From NCBI GenBank assembly GCA_905214925.1, contig CAJMOB010000006.1, positions 73,043 through 137,042 on the forward strand: 64,000 nucleotides of DNA, written 5' to 3'. The DNA comes from Scybalomonas sp905214925. GTDB lineage: Bacteria > Bacillota > Clostridia > Lachnospirales > Lachnospiraceae. This document shows positions 26,694 through 35,717 of the stretch, piece after piece. Made by a program: the position numbers and the translations under genes. Numbering within the stretch: position 1 is the first letter of the stretch; every line of letters starts with the position of its first letter. Below the pieces are notes generated by a model. That model had not been told where the DNA came from. It made no database searches and saw nothing but the letters and a program-made list of their open reading frames with translations.

Positions 26694-28178
26694 TTATTTA
26701 TCTGGAAAATAATAAGTAAGTACTTCTTTTTTATTTGGTTTTCCAATTAAGGATCCAATCACCATACAAATCAGTGACACACTAATTCCTATTACAATTT
26801 GATGCAATCCCATCACTTTGATTCCCAATAACATAGTAATACAATACGTTACGGTACCTCCAATAATAGAAGCAATCGCTCCTGTTTTATTTGCCTTTTT
26901 CCAAAACATTCCAAGCACAAATATAAAGACAAAAGCGCTTTCTAGTCCACCAAAGGCAAACATATTAATCTTCCAAATAACATCTGGTGGACGAATGGAA
27001 ATAGCAAAAATAATAATCCCTATTACAAGAGTACAGATCTGACTATAGCTAGCTGCTCTTCTCTCCGTCACTTCTTTCTCTCTTTTTTGCATTTCTCTCA
27101 TATAAATATCTTTTACAATGGAAGATGCAGCTGTTAAAAGTAAAGAAGATACCGTTGAAATAGACGCTGCTATTGGTCCAATAATGGTAACACCTGCTAA
27201 TACAGCATTTAAAGACGTGGCAATCGTAATTGGCATAATATTATCCACACTATTTCCATAGTCAGCCAGTGTTCCAGTTAAAATTCCACGAGATAAAACA
27301 CCAATAAAATTCATTCCAATATTCATAGCGCCAATAACGATTGTTCCGATAATAATGGCTTTATGCAATGACTTGGTATCTTTATAACTCATACAACGAA
27401 CAACGGATTGTGGTAAGCCAACAGTAAAAACTCCCACTAATAGCCACTGGGAAATATAAAGAGTATATGGCATCTTCCCACCTGCAAGAGGAGTCAACAT
27501 CTCTGGCTGATTTTTAGCGATATTATCCATAATCGCTTCATATCCTCCACCAGCTTTTAATACACCAAATAGTAAAACAACCATACCAATAAGCATAGCA
27601 ATGGCACAAAGAGTATCGGTAATAGCGACTCCTCGAAAACCACCTACCGTTGTATAAATAACGATAACAAGACCAAATAATACAAGTCCTGTTATATAAG
27701 AATATCCAGTAACAGCTTCAAAAATCTTTGCTCCACCTACAAACTGAGCCACCATAGTAGCTCCAAAAAACAGAATAATAATCAATGCAGAAAGATTTGC
27801 AAGAACATCGGACTCATAGCGATGTCTTAACACATCAATGACCGTTACTGCATTTAACTTTCTTGAAACAATGGCTATTTTTTTTCCAAGGATTCCAAGC
27901 ACTAAAAACAAAGCAGTCACTTGAACAACAGACATATAAATCCATCCAAAGCCTACATCCCAAGCCTGTCCAGGGCCTCCAACAAAAGAACTAACAGAAC
28001 TATAAGTTGCAACGGTCGTCATAGCCAGTACAAAACCACCTAAACTTCTCGAACCAAGAAAATATTCGCTAATAAATCCTCCAGAACTTTTCTTGCCCTC
28101 TCGTCTCATAAAAATACTGATAAAAAGCATTACAATTAAAAAAAGAAATCCTGGAAGTAGCACCGATAAATTATGCAT
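26694..28178 (-). CDS. panF: sodium/pantothenate symporter
   Basis: 494 residues, 12-13 helices, SSS family. The N-terminal region SEYFLGSRSLGGFVLAMTTVATYSSVSSFVGGPGQAW is close to known PanF, as are GGFRGVAITDTLC and SVVRCMSYKDTKS. Imports pantothenate, the CoA precursor, with sodium. Its ATG lies inside the last codons of yhdT (8-base overlap), giving the classic yhdT-panF pair. A CoA-degrading Nudix enzyme is also present in the window. Confidence 0.92.
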   Translation of the reverse strand: MHNLSVLLPGFLFLIVMLFISIFMRREGKKSSGGFISEYFLGSRSLGGFVLAMTTVATYSSVSSFVGGPGQAWDVGFGWIYMSVVQVTALFLVLGILGKKIAIVSRKLNAVTVIDVLRHRYESDVLANLSALIIILFFGATMVAQFVGGAKIFEAVTGYSYITGLVLFGLVIVIYTTVGGFRGVAITDTLCAIAMLIGMVVLLFGVLKAGGGYEAIMDNIAKNQPEMLTPLAGGKMPYTLYISQWLLVGVFTVGLPQSVVRCMSYKDTKSLHKAIIIGTIVIGAMNIGMNFIGVLSRGILTGTLADYGNSVDNIMPITIATSLNAVLAGVTIIGPIAASISTVSSLLLTAASSIVKDIYMREMQKREKEVTERRAASYSQICTLVIGIIIFAISIRPPDVIWKINMFAFGGLESAFVFIFVLGMFWKKANKTGAIASIIGGTVTYCITMLLGIKVMGLHQIVIGISVSLICMVIGSLIGKPNKKEVLTYYFPDK

Positions 28179-28431
28179 GGTTTTCTTCCTCCTCTTCTTC
28201 TAAGTCAAAGTTCTTAAAAACTTTTTTCACGAGCACCCATACTGCAACGACGGAAAAGATCCACGTTCCAATACAACCGGTAATCGCCCATAAAGGTGTG
28301 TGAAAAATAGTAATGTTCAGTCTACTCACACCGATTCCAGAGATTGTCCAAAATAGAACAACTAGTAGTAGTACCAACAGAGTCGCTTTTGCCTCTTTGT
28401 TAATCTGTTGAAATTTTTCTCTTGTCGTCAT
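28171..28431 (-). CDS. yhdT: YhdT family membrane protein (DUF997)
   Basis: 86 residues with two helices (ATLLVLLLVVLFWTISGIGV, LWAITGCIGTWIFSVVAVWVLV) and a Glu-rich tail. The family is always found beside panF and is its partner, though the biochemical role is unclear. AAGGAG lies 8-9 bases before ATG. Overlaps panF by 8 bases. Behind a structured leader and a strong promoter. Confidence 0.9.
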   Translation of the reverse strand: MTTREKFQQINKEAKATLLVLLLVVLFWTISGIGVSRLNITIFHTPLWAITGCIGTWIFSVVAVWVLVKKVFKNFDLEEEEEENHA

Positions 28432-28465
28432 AAAAATTTCTCCTTATTTTATTGATTTTTCAGTG

Positions 28466-28532
28466 TTTGCCAAAATCCATTTGCCGACAATCCTAGGTCC
28501 CTCCGAAACGAAAACTCTCTAGATAGCCTAGC
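28466..28532 (-). promoter_or_regulatory. structured 5' leader of yhdT-panF (possible cis-regulatory RNA)
   Basis: Transcription should start near 28540. The leader has a GCTAGG (28527-28532) / CCTAGG (28492-28497) stem enclosing 29 bases, then two imperfect direct repeats on the minus strand, GGATTGTCGGCAAA and GGATTTTGGCAAA (28466-28493). The site AAGGAG follows about 40 bases later. It does not match any riboswitch class I can recognise. Regulation by pantothenate/CoA status is a guess. Confidence 0.45.
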
Positions 28533-28545
28533 TCCACTTATTCGT

Positions 28546-28574
28546 AGTTTACGCCATTCAAAAATGAATGTCAA
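28546..28574 (-). promoter_or_regulatory. promoter of yhdT-panF
   Basis: TTGACA (28569-28574), 17-base spacer, TAAACT (28546-28551) on the minus strand. Confidence 0.85.
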
Positions 28575-28623
28575 TCTCTCCGACATAATTTTTGTTAAAA
28601 AATAGACAATTTATGTAAATAAT

Positions 28624-28665
28624 AAAAAAGAAAGTCACCAAAAAAGACTGATGACTTTCTTTTTT
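28624..28665 (-). terminator. terminator of EmrE-type exporter gene
   Basis: AAAAAAGAAAGTCA paired with TGACTTTCTTTTTT around 15 bases; T-tract on the minus strand. Confidence 0.85.
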
Positions 28666-28672
28666 ATTTTCT

Positions 28673-29587
28673 CTATTCGATTCCTTCTTCTGATGCAACA
28701 CGGCAGTTTAAAATCATTCCGATTAAAATCAGCCCAATTCCAATGAATTGGATTCCTGTTGGAATACTGTCATGTAAAAATAAAATTCCCCCAATCAGTG
28801 TAAAAATCACCTCTCCTGCAATGGTTCCTTCCACCATAGAAAGTTGCTTTGGATGATTTCGTACCATATTGGTTGCTTGAAAAAATAACAACGTAGCAAT
28901 TACCGCAGAAAACAAAGCTACTAACAACGATTGTACACTCTGAGTAGCCGAAGGCGCTCCATGTACAAGCCCTCCAAAAAGAGAAAGCAAAATCCAAAAT
29001 GGAATACTACAGAGCGTCATTCCAAGCACTCGCTGTGGCGTATCCAAACGATCTTCACAAATAGACATCATTTTACGATTGCCCAGTGGATATGTAATAG
29101 CTGCAATGGCAATTAAAATAACACAATTGATCACATTTTTTTGTTCGGAGCCATTGATAAAATTCTCCCACTGCATGAAAAAGACACCAACTAAAATGAT
29201 TAAAATCGTAAGCAAGCTCTTCATCGGTATTTTCTTTCCCCAAAGAGGATTTAAAAAGACCCCTGCCACAATGGTAAGTTGCCATAAGGAGGCAACAAGC
29301 CAAGATTCTCCAAATTCGGATGCCCAAGTAAGAGGGGCATAAAACAGTCCAAATCCAACCGTACTCCAAATAATCCATGGAAGAGGTTTCTTTTTGATCT
29401 CTTCAAACACTGGCTTTACATTTCCTTTTACTGCTACAATAGCAAAAAGCATTGGTAAAGAAAAGAAATATCGAAGCGATGCACTCCAAACCCAATACCC
29501 GCCTGTCAAATTCATACTTCGATTAAGAACAAATGTAAAAGCAAAAAAGGCGGATGACAAGATGCCATAAAATAACGCTTTCTTCAA
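28673..29587 (-). CDS. EmrE-type (PF13536) multidrug/metabolite exporter
   Basis: 304 residues, ten helices, drug/metabolite transporter superfamily of the PF13536 group (MNLTGGYWVWSASLRYFFSLP, MVEGTIAGEVIFTLIGGILFL are typical). The start codon is TTG, with AGGAGG 7 bases upstream, inferred from reading the bases (TTG AAG AAA GCG). Monocistronic, terminator downstream. Substrate unknown. Confidence 0.85.
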   Translation of the reverse strand: MKKALFYGILSSAFFAFTFVLNRSMNLTGGYWVWSASLRYFFSLPMLFAIVAVKGNVKPVFEEIKKKPLPWIIWSTVGFGLFYAPLTWASEFGESWLVASLWQLTIVAGVFLNPLWGKKIPMKSLLTILIILVGVFFMQWENFINGSEQKNVINCVILIAIAAITYPLGNRKMMSICEDRLDTPQRVLGMTLCSIPFWILLSLFGGLVHGAPSATQSVQSLLVALFSAVIATLLFFQATNMVRNHPKQLSMVEGTIAGEVIFTLIGGILFLHDSIPTGIQFIGIGLILIGMILNCRVASEEGIE

Positions 29588-29671
29588 AATAAAACCTCCT
29601 AAATAGTCACATACTAACTATATTAATCCTTTTAGATTAAATAATCAAGTTCTATTTAGAAAAAGGACGAT

Positions 29672-30847
29672 TTAAGCTAAAACACAATACAACATCATTT
29701 CTAAAGAAAATGCCTCTTTGCTCTCCAATTCTTCTTCCAATCTCTCTAAATTATAAGAAGAATGTTCTATTTGTCTCGCATATTGCCATGCAATTTTCCA
29801 TGTTTCTTCTTCTCTTAACCATCTTCCTTCTTTTAATTCCTTTTGCTCGATCAACTCTCTTACCGTTAAGAAAGAAAAGACTGCTAATTTCACCTTCGTA
29901 TATAACATTCCATCGTATATTCCTCCAACAAAATAAACGGATAGGAAATATAAGAAAAGATTTTCATAAAAAACTTCTTTTTTAGCAATATGTTCTTTCG
30001 TCTCTTTTAACCTTATCTTCTCCTTTCCTATTTCATCCCTATTTTCTTCCAGAGCTTCTTCTATTCGTCTTACTAATTTTAAAAACTCCTCTTCCATAGG
30101 CTCCATCTCATCAAAGATTTTTAAATAATTGCTAACATAAATATTTTTTAGTTCTGTTTCCCCTTGAAATTTTTTCAATTTCTTTTCTAATTTACCATTT
30201 TCATTCTCTTTTTTATAGCGATTCCAAACACTTTGTATCCTTTCTTCTACTTCTTCCCAATTATCTTTCCTTTCTTTTTTCTGATATGTTTGAAAATCAT
30301 GAGCAAGTGCCATAGCTTCTGCCACTTTTATCGCTATCGGTTTTGTAGGATCTTGTATAACTTCCGTTAACCCCCCTCTCATCGTATAATAAAGCTCAAC
30401 TAACCTTTCTTCCACTTCTCCTTTATAGTTTGATTCCACCTCTTTTTCTATTGCTAACCACTTTATTGGCCCCTCCCTTGTCAAAATCAATTTTGCAACT
30501 TCTGGACATGAAAGAGAAAGCGACCATTCTTTTTGTTCTCCATAAATCTCCAAATGTCTTGGATATTCTCTACATGTCTTACAAAGAAATTCTGCTCCTT
30601 TCGCTTGCTGTAAACCACAAAGTCCTTCCTTTTTAAGAAAATTACAGGCACCTTCCTGAAATTTTAATGTACGATCTCTTTTATTGACATTCTTTCTTAT
30701 CTGTTTTCCAAGCATCCCTCTCTCTTCTTGATACTTTTTCCATGTTTTTCTATCGATTTGAATTCCCCATCCTTTACAACAAGTATCTGGACATTCTTTT
30801 CCACTGCATTGAAATTGTTTTAAATAGTCTGGATAAATCACTTTCAT
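29672..30847 (-). CDS. FliB-family flagellin lysine-N-methylase-like protein
   Basis: About 391 residues from MKVIYPDYLKQFQC, the conserved family start; an upstream ATG adds 11 residues, and neither start has a strong ribosome site. N-terminal cysteine cluster C-x4-C-x3-CC (QCSGKECPDTCCKGWG), then CNFLKKEGLCGL and FLCKTCREYPR, a YkgJ/FliB-type metal/Fe-S site. The C-terminal half is helical and charged. Known members methylate flagellin lysines, but no flagellar gene is seen within 64 kb, so the substrate may differ. Lys/Glu-rich composition. Confidence 0.75.
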   Translation of the reverse strand: MKVIYPDYLKQFQCSGKECPDTCCKGWGIQIDRKTWKKYQEERGMLGKQIRKNVNKRDRTLKFQEGACNFLKKEGLCGLQQAKGAEFLCKTCREYPRHLEIYGEQKEWSLSLSCPEVAKLILTREGPIKWLAIEKEVESNYKGEVEERLVELYYTMRGGLTEVIQDPTKPIAIKVAEAMALAHDFQTYQKKERKDNWEEVEERIQSVWNRYKKENENGKLEKKLKKFQGETELKNIYVSNYLKIFDEMEPMEEEFLKLVRRIEEALEENRDEIGKEKIRLKETKEHIAKKEVFYENLFLYFLSVYFVGGIYDGMLYTKVKLAVFSFLTVRELIEQKELKEGRWLREEETWKIAWQYARQIEHSSYNLERLEEELESKEAFSLEMMLYCVLA

Positions 30848-30892
30848 CTTTTGTTTTTCCTTTCTTATGTGGCTCATCATCTTTTCCTAGAT

Positions 30893-30939
30893 GAAAAAAA
30901 CGTTTTAAAACTTTTCATTGTTTTAAAAGTTTTAAAACG
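30893..30939 (-). terminator. terminator after mscS
   Basis: CGTTTTAAAACTTTT and its reverse complement around CATTG plus adjoining bases, followed on the minus strand by seven T residues. Confidence 0.8.
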
Positions 30940-30979
30940 CTTTTCTCTCTTTTTCTTTCCATAATACGGTTTCCACCGC

Positions 30980-31837
30980 TCAAATTTCTTTTTTCTTCTT
31001 TGGCGCTTCTATCATATGAACATCCAATTGATTATATGGGAAAGAAATTCCTTCTTCATCAAATGCCTCTTTAATATTTTCTAACAAAGACCACTTGGTT
31101 GCCCAAAAACAATCCATCGGCGCCCATGCACGCACTCCAATGCTAACCGTACTGGCTTCAAAATCATTGACAAAAATCGTAACGCCCTCTTCTTTTAAAA
31201 TGTTTTCTTCTGCGTCAATGACTCTTGCCAATACTTCTTTTACCCTTTTTACACTTTCTTGATAAGAAATTCCAATAAATAAATCAATTCTTCTTTTCTC
31301 TTCTCTTGTCACATTGGTTAAACTGCTATTGGATAATGTACCATTTGGAATAACAACGGTTTTATTATCAACCGTATATAATTTTGTATAAAAAATATCG
31401 ATGGCTACAACCGTACCTTCATTTTTCTTATTATCTTCGATAATATAATCGCCTACCTGAAATGGCTTTAATAATAAAATCAATACACCCCCTGCGATAT
31501 TCGAAAGACTTCCTTGAACGGCCAAACCGATAGCAATACTAGCAGAACTTAAAATGGCGATAACGGAACTCATCTCCACTCCAATAATGCTAATAACCCA
31601 TAAAAACAGCACCATTTTTAATCCGATATCAACAAAGGAAACTAAAAAAGAGGAAACACTTGCATCCATATTATGGCGTTCAAATGAGTGCTTCAGCCAT
31701 TTTTTTATTGATTTTACTATTCGAAATCCAACGACCAAAATAAAAATACAAAGTGCAATTGCACCAGCTTTGCGCACAAACCAATCTAGAAATTCTTGCA
31801 AATAATCCAATGTCTTTTCTATTGTTTTCTCCTTCAA
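30980..31837 (-). CDS. mscS: small-conductance mechanosensitive channel
   Basis: 285 residues. Three N-terminal helices; the pore helix carries SIAIGLAVQGSLSNIAGGVLILLLKPF, the canonical MscS TM3 with Ala/Gly packing. The beta/alpha cytosolic vestibule follows (VGDYIIEDNKKNEGTVVAIDIFYTKLYT, VVIPNGTLSNSSLTNVTR). The start codon appears to be TTG with AAAGGAG 7-8 bases upstream. Releases solutes on osmotic downshock. The end is charged (EAPKKKKEI). Confidence 0.92.
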   Translation of the reverse strand: MKEKTIEKTLDYLQEFLDWFVRKAGAIALCIFILVVGFRIVKSIKKWLKHSFERHNMDASVSSFLVSFVDIGLKMVLFLWVISIIGVEMSSVIAILSSASIAIGLAVQGSLSNIAGGVLILLLKPFQVGDYIIEDNKKNEGTVVAIDIFYTKLYTVDNKTVVIPNGTLSNSSLTNVTREEKRRIDLFIGISYQESVKRVKEVLARVIDAEENILKEEGVTIFVNDFEASTVSIGVRAWAPMDCFWATKWSLLENIKEAFDEEGISFPYNQLDVHMIEAPKKKKEI

Positions 31838-31909
31838 ATTCTTTCTCCTTTTGTATTTCTTTCTTTTTCTTTGTCATTATAGCAATATCTTCCCGATCTT
31901 TCAATCCAC

Positions 31910-31951
31910 AAAAACAGAGAGAAAGATTCCTTTTTCTTCCTCTCTGTTTTT
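31910..31951. terminator. terminator between mscS and glgB
   Basis: AAAACAGAGAG paired with CTCTCTGTTTT, T-rich on both sides. It ends the glgB transcript on the minus strand. Confidence 0.75.
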
Positions 31952-32027
31952 TCTCTTTCTCTTTTCAGAAATTTATGAAACGCATTTCTCATCGTTTCTA
32001 ATAAAGCAACAAGTCAAGCAATGAATT

Positions 32028-34277
32028 CTATTTTTCTTTTCCCTTTTCCTTCTTTCCTGCCTTACTGTCCATTCCTCCCATATATTTAAAAATACTCATT
32101 CCAAGTGGCGGTACCGTTACTTTCATAGAATGTTTTCTCTCGTCACATTCCTCTTTTTTGGAATGTCTCATTCTCTTGTTTTGATACTCTCCACTTCCAC
32201 CAAATTCAATGGCATCACTTGTAAAGATTTCTTTGTACTTTCCTTCATACGGAACCCCTATTTTATACTGTTCATGTGCTACTGGAGTGAAATTACAAAT
32301 CACTAATAACATCTCACCCTTTCTTCTTGTCTTTCTCATAAACACAAGAATACTTTCATCGGCAGAAACACAATTGATCCACTCAAATCCTTTCTCACTC
32401 GTATCATAGGCATAAAGAGCTGGCTCTTCTCTATATAAATGATTTAATGCTTTATAATAATGTTGTAATTTCGCATTGGACTCTTGATTTAAAACATCCC
32501 AATCAAGACTCACTTTTTCATCAAACTCTTTATATTGCGCAATATCTTGTCCCATAAAAAGAAGTTTCTTTCCAGGATGTGTCATCATATAGCCATATGC
32601 CACACGAAGATTTGCAAATTTTTGCTCCATATCTCCTGGCATTTTATGAATCATAGAACACTTTCCATGAACAACCTCATCATGAGATAGCACTAATATG
32701 TAATTCTCGCTATAGGCATAGACCATACTAAACGTCAATTCGCCATGTTTTCCCTTACGGAAAAGGGGATCTGTTTTCATATAATCTAAGAAATCATTCA
32801 TCCAACCCATATTCCACTTATAATCAAACCCAATTCCTTCTGGTTCTTCTACTTTTCTTGTCAAATATGGCCAAGCAGTGGATTCTTCTGCAATCATAAG
32901 AGTACCATCATTTCTCTTATCCACAATACTATTTAAATGTTTTAAAAAAGCAACTGCCTCTAAATTGCCATTTCCTCCATATTCATTGGCAATCCACTCT
33001 CCATCTTTTCTTCCATAGTCTAAATAAAGCATAGATGCTACCGCATCCATACGAATTCCATCCGCATGATATTCATTGAGCCAATAAAGAGCATTTGCAA
33101 TTAAAAAGTTACTAACTTCCGGTCTTCCATAATTAAAAATATAAGTTCCCCAATCGGGATGCTCTCCCTTTCTTGGATCTTCGTGCTCATAAACAGCCAT
33201 ACCATCGAATCTTCCTAAACCAAAGGCATCTTTTGGAAAATGTGCTGGTACCCAGTCTAAAATAACCCCAATCCCTTGTTCATGCATATAATTCATAAAG
33301 TACATAAAATCTTTTGGAGTTCCATAACGAGCAGTTGGTGCAAAATACCCCGTCACTTGATACCCCCAAGAAGGATCATATGGATGCTCCATAATTGGCA
33401 TTAACTCAATATGGGTATACTCCATCTCTTTTGCATAAGCCGCTAACATGGGAGCAATTTCACGATAACTATAAAATTCTTTTTCTCCATTTTCCGGCTT
33501 TTTCCATGCCCCTAAATGCACCTCATAAATGGACATTGGAAGTTTTTTCGTATCCGCTTTTTTTCGTTGTTTTATCCACTTTTTATCCGTCCATTCAAAT
33601 CCTTTCAAATCCGTAACAACAGAGGCTGTCTCTGGACGAAGTTGTGCATAATTCGCATAAGGATCCGCTTTTAAAAAGACGTCACCATTTTGCGCTCGTA
33701 TTTCAAACTTATAAAGAGCTCCTTCTTGCACATCTGGCACAAACAATTCAAAGATTCCACTATTTTCTAATCTTCTCATCGGATGTCTTCTTCCATCCCA
33801 TAGGTTAAAATCTCCAACAACGCTAACACGCCCTGCATTAGGAGCCCAAACAGCGAATAAAACTCCTTCTACACCATCGATTATTCTCTTATGCGCTCCT
33901 AATAATTGATAAATTTCATAATGATATCCCTTTTGATATTTCTCAATATCTTCTTGTGTAATAACAGGCGCAAATGCATAAGCATCCTGATATTGATAAC
34001 TTGTCCCATCTTCAAAATACGCTTCTAAGCGATAAGACTTTCCTTTCTCCCATGATACGGTATAAAAGCCATAGGAATCGACAGGTTCCATAATAGATTC
34101 CAAATTTCCTTCTGTGCTAATACATTTCATTGCACAAGTATTTGGAAAATAGGCGTTAATATAAAAGTCCCCGTCTTCTTCTTGTGGTCCTAAAATATGA
34201 TGCGGATTATTGTGAAGAGCGTTTTCAATTGCATAAATTTCTTCGAAATTCCATGTACGATATCCCATTTGAGCCAT
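32028..34277 (-). CDS. glgB: 1,4-alpha-glucan branching enzyme
   Basis: 749 residues from MAQMGYRTWNF; GGAGG lies 8 bases before this ATG, with another ATG 6 bases earlier. Two tandem CBM48-type domains: N1 about 10-105 (NALHNNPHHILGPQEE) and N2 about 115-215 (AHKRIIDGVEGVLFAVWAPNA), then the GH13 barrel from about 250. Catalytic Asp in GIRMDAVASML, Glu in LMIAEESTAWP, and Asp in VLSHDEVVHGK. A C-terminal beta domain follows. Makes alpha-1,6 branches in glycogen. No other glg gene is next to it. Confidence 0.96.
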   Translation of the reverse strand: MAQMGYRTWNFEEIYAIENALHNNPHHILGPQEEDGDFYINAYFPNTCAMKCISTEGNLESIMEPVDSYGFYTVSWEKGKSYRLEAYFEDGTSYQYQDAYAFAPVITQEDIEKYQKGYHYEIYQLLGAHKRIIDGVEGVLFAVWAPNAGRVSVVGDFNLWDGRRHPMRRLENSGIFELFVPDVQEGALYKFEIRAQNGDVFLKADPYANYAQLRPETASVVTDLKGFEWTDKKWIKQRKKADTKKLPMSIYEVHLGAWKKPENGEKEFYSYREIAPMLAAYAKEMEYTHIELMPIMEHPYDPSWGYQVTGYFAPTARYGTPKDFMYFMNYMHEQGIGVILDWVPAHFPKDAFGLGRFDGMAVYEHEDPRKGEHPDWGTYIFNYGRPEVSNFLIANALYWLNEYHADGIRMDAVASMLYLDYGRKDGEWIANEYGGNGNLEAVAFLKHLNSIVDKRNDGTLMIAEESTAWPYLTRKVEEPEGIGFDYKWNMGWMNDFLDYMKTDPLFRKGKHGELTFSMVYAYSENYILVLSHDEVVHGKCSMIHKMPGDMEQKFANLRVAYGYMMTHPGKKLLFMGQDIAQYKEFDEKVSLDWDVLNQESNAKLQHYYKALNHLYREEPALYAYDTSEKGFEWINCVSADESILVFMRKTRRKGEMLLVICNFTPVAHEQYKIGVPYEGKYKEIFTSDAIEFGGSGEYQNKRMRHSKKEECDERKHSMKVTVPPLGMSIFKYMGGMDSKAGKKEKGKEK

Positions 34278-34395
34278 TGCCATTTCCTCCTTGATCCTTC
34301 TAAGATTTCAGTTATTTTTATTGTAACATTTTTCTTTTTTCTTTGCAATATAATACATTTTCTATGCAATATGCACATATTCCCCGCACTCTCTT

Positions 34396-34444
34396 GTGAA
34401 AAAAAGATAGCACACTTGGAAATTTCCATGCTATCTTTTTCACA
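34396..34444 (-). terminator. terminator after DUF1015 gene
   Basis: GTGAAAAAAAGATAGCA arm pairs with TGCTATCTTTTTCAC, with an inner TGGAAATTTCCA palindrome; T-tract on the minus strand. Confidence 0.85.
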
Positions 34445-34475
34445 TTTTTATAATATTAGAGCAAACATAGTAGTC

Positions 34476-35708
34476 CTATTGAAGTAAGTGAATAAACAAT
34501 CCACTTCGAAGTTTTGGCTCAAACCATGTTGATTTTGGTGGCATCAATCGCCCTGCATCTGCCACTTGAAATAATTCTTCCATAGAAGTCGGATGCATAG
34601 AAAATGCAACCGCATCTCCTTCCTCTACCAATCGCTCTAATTCCTTAAGTCCACGGATTCCTCCTACAAATTTGATTCGTTCATCTGTTTTTGGATCATC
34701 AATACCGAGAATTGGATTTAATAATCGATCCTGTAAAAGAGATACATCTAGTTTTTCTACAACATCATTAGAGCTCATGCTATCTTTTACTGTCAACTGA
34801 TACCATTGCCCCTTTAAATACATCCCGAATTGTCCTTTCTTTTCTGGACGGAAAGCCTCTTTCACTGGTTGTATTGCAAATTCTTGTTGCACCTTTTCTA
34901 AAAATTCTAATTCTGTATTTCCATTGAGATCGGAAACAACACGATTGTAATCTAAAATTTTCAATTGATTGGCTGGAAAAATAACGGATAAGAAATAAGA
35001 ATATTCCTCATCTTTTTTTCCTCCATTTTCCTCTCTTCGCTTTTGACTTACTTTCACTGCAGATGCTGCTCGATGATGTCCATCTGCGATATAAAGAGCA
35101 GGAATTTCTTTAAAGTGTTCTGTCAAAAACTGAATTTCTTCTTCTTTCTCTATTAAAAATACCCGATGTCTCACCTGATCTTCTGCAACAAAATCATAGA
35201 TTGGTTCTTGTTCCTTCCACTGAACCATCTTTTGTTCTAATACAGAATCCTCTTTACATGCTAAGAAAATAGGACCTGTCTGGGCATTACAAGCATCTAC
35301 ATGAGAAATTCGATCTCGTTCTTTTTCAAATCTCGTATTTTCATGTTTCTTTATCACATTATTTTCATAATCTTCCACAGAAGCACATGCCACAATTCCT
35401 GTCTGTGTTCTGCCTGCCATCGTAAGCTCATATAGATAATAGCATTTCTTTTCTTCTTTCATAAAAATACCATCCATTATCCATTGTTGTAACATAGCTC
35501 CTGCTTTTTCATACACTTGTTTTGAATACATATCAACAGACTCTTCAAATTGAGTTTCTGGGCGATCAATATTCAAAAAAGAGTAGGGATGGTTTTTTAC
35601 TGCTTTCCTCGCTTCCTCCTTATTATATACATCATAAGGAAGTGCTGCCACCTCTTTTGCTCTTTCCTTCGTTGGTCGAACACAATAAAACGGTCTAATT
35701 TCTGCCAT
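34476..35708 (-). CDS. DUF1015 family protein
   Basis: 410 residues of the DUF1015/COG4198 family. Hallmarks are IRPFYCVRPTKERAKEVAALPYDVY at the N-terminus, HPYSFLNIDRPE, ALYIADGHHRAASA in the middle, and IKFVGGIRG near the C-terminus. The ADGHHR stretch looks like a catalytic or nucleotide site, but no activity is firmly known to me. The family often sits beside serC-serA in Clostridia, as here. It starts 9 bases after the GGDEF gene stop and is cotranscribed with it. Confidence 0.9.
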   Translation of the reverse strand: MAEIRPFYCVRPTKERAKEVAALPYDVYNKEEARKAVKNHPYSFLNIDRPETQFEESVDMYSKQVYEKAGAMLQQWIMDGIFMKEEKKCYYLYELTMAGRTQTGIVACASVEDYENNVIKKHENTRFEKERDRISHVDACNAQTGPIFLACKEDSVLEQKMVQWKEQEPIYDFVAEDQVRHRVFLIEKEEEIQFLTEHFKEIPALYIADGHHRAASAVKVSQKRREENGGKKDEEYSYFLSVIFPANQLKILDYNRVVSDLNGNTELEFLEKVQQEFAIQPVKEAFRPEKKGQFGMYLKGQWYQLTVKDSMSSNDVVEKLDVSLLQDRLLNPILGIDDPKTDERIKFVGGIRGLKELERLVEEGDAVAFSMHPTSMEELFQVADAGRLMPPKSTWFEPKLRSGLFIHLLQ

Positions 35709-35717
35709 AATTTTCTC

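Noticed and set aside
28466..28532. SAM, TPP, ykkC or T-box riboswitch before yhdT
   Set aside because: A GGAGGGAC-like stretch recalls SAM-I, but the other conserved elements are missing; left as unclassified leader.
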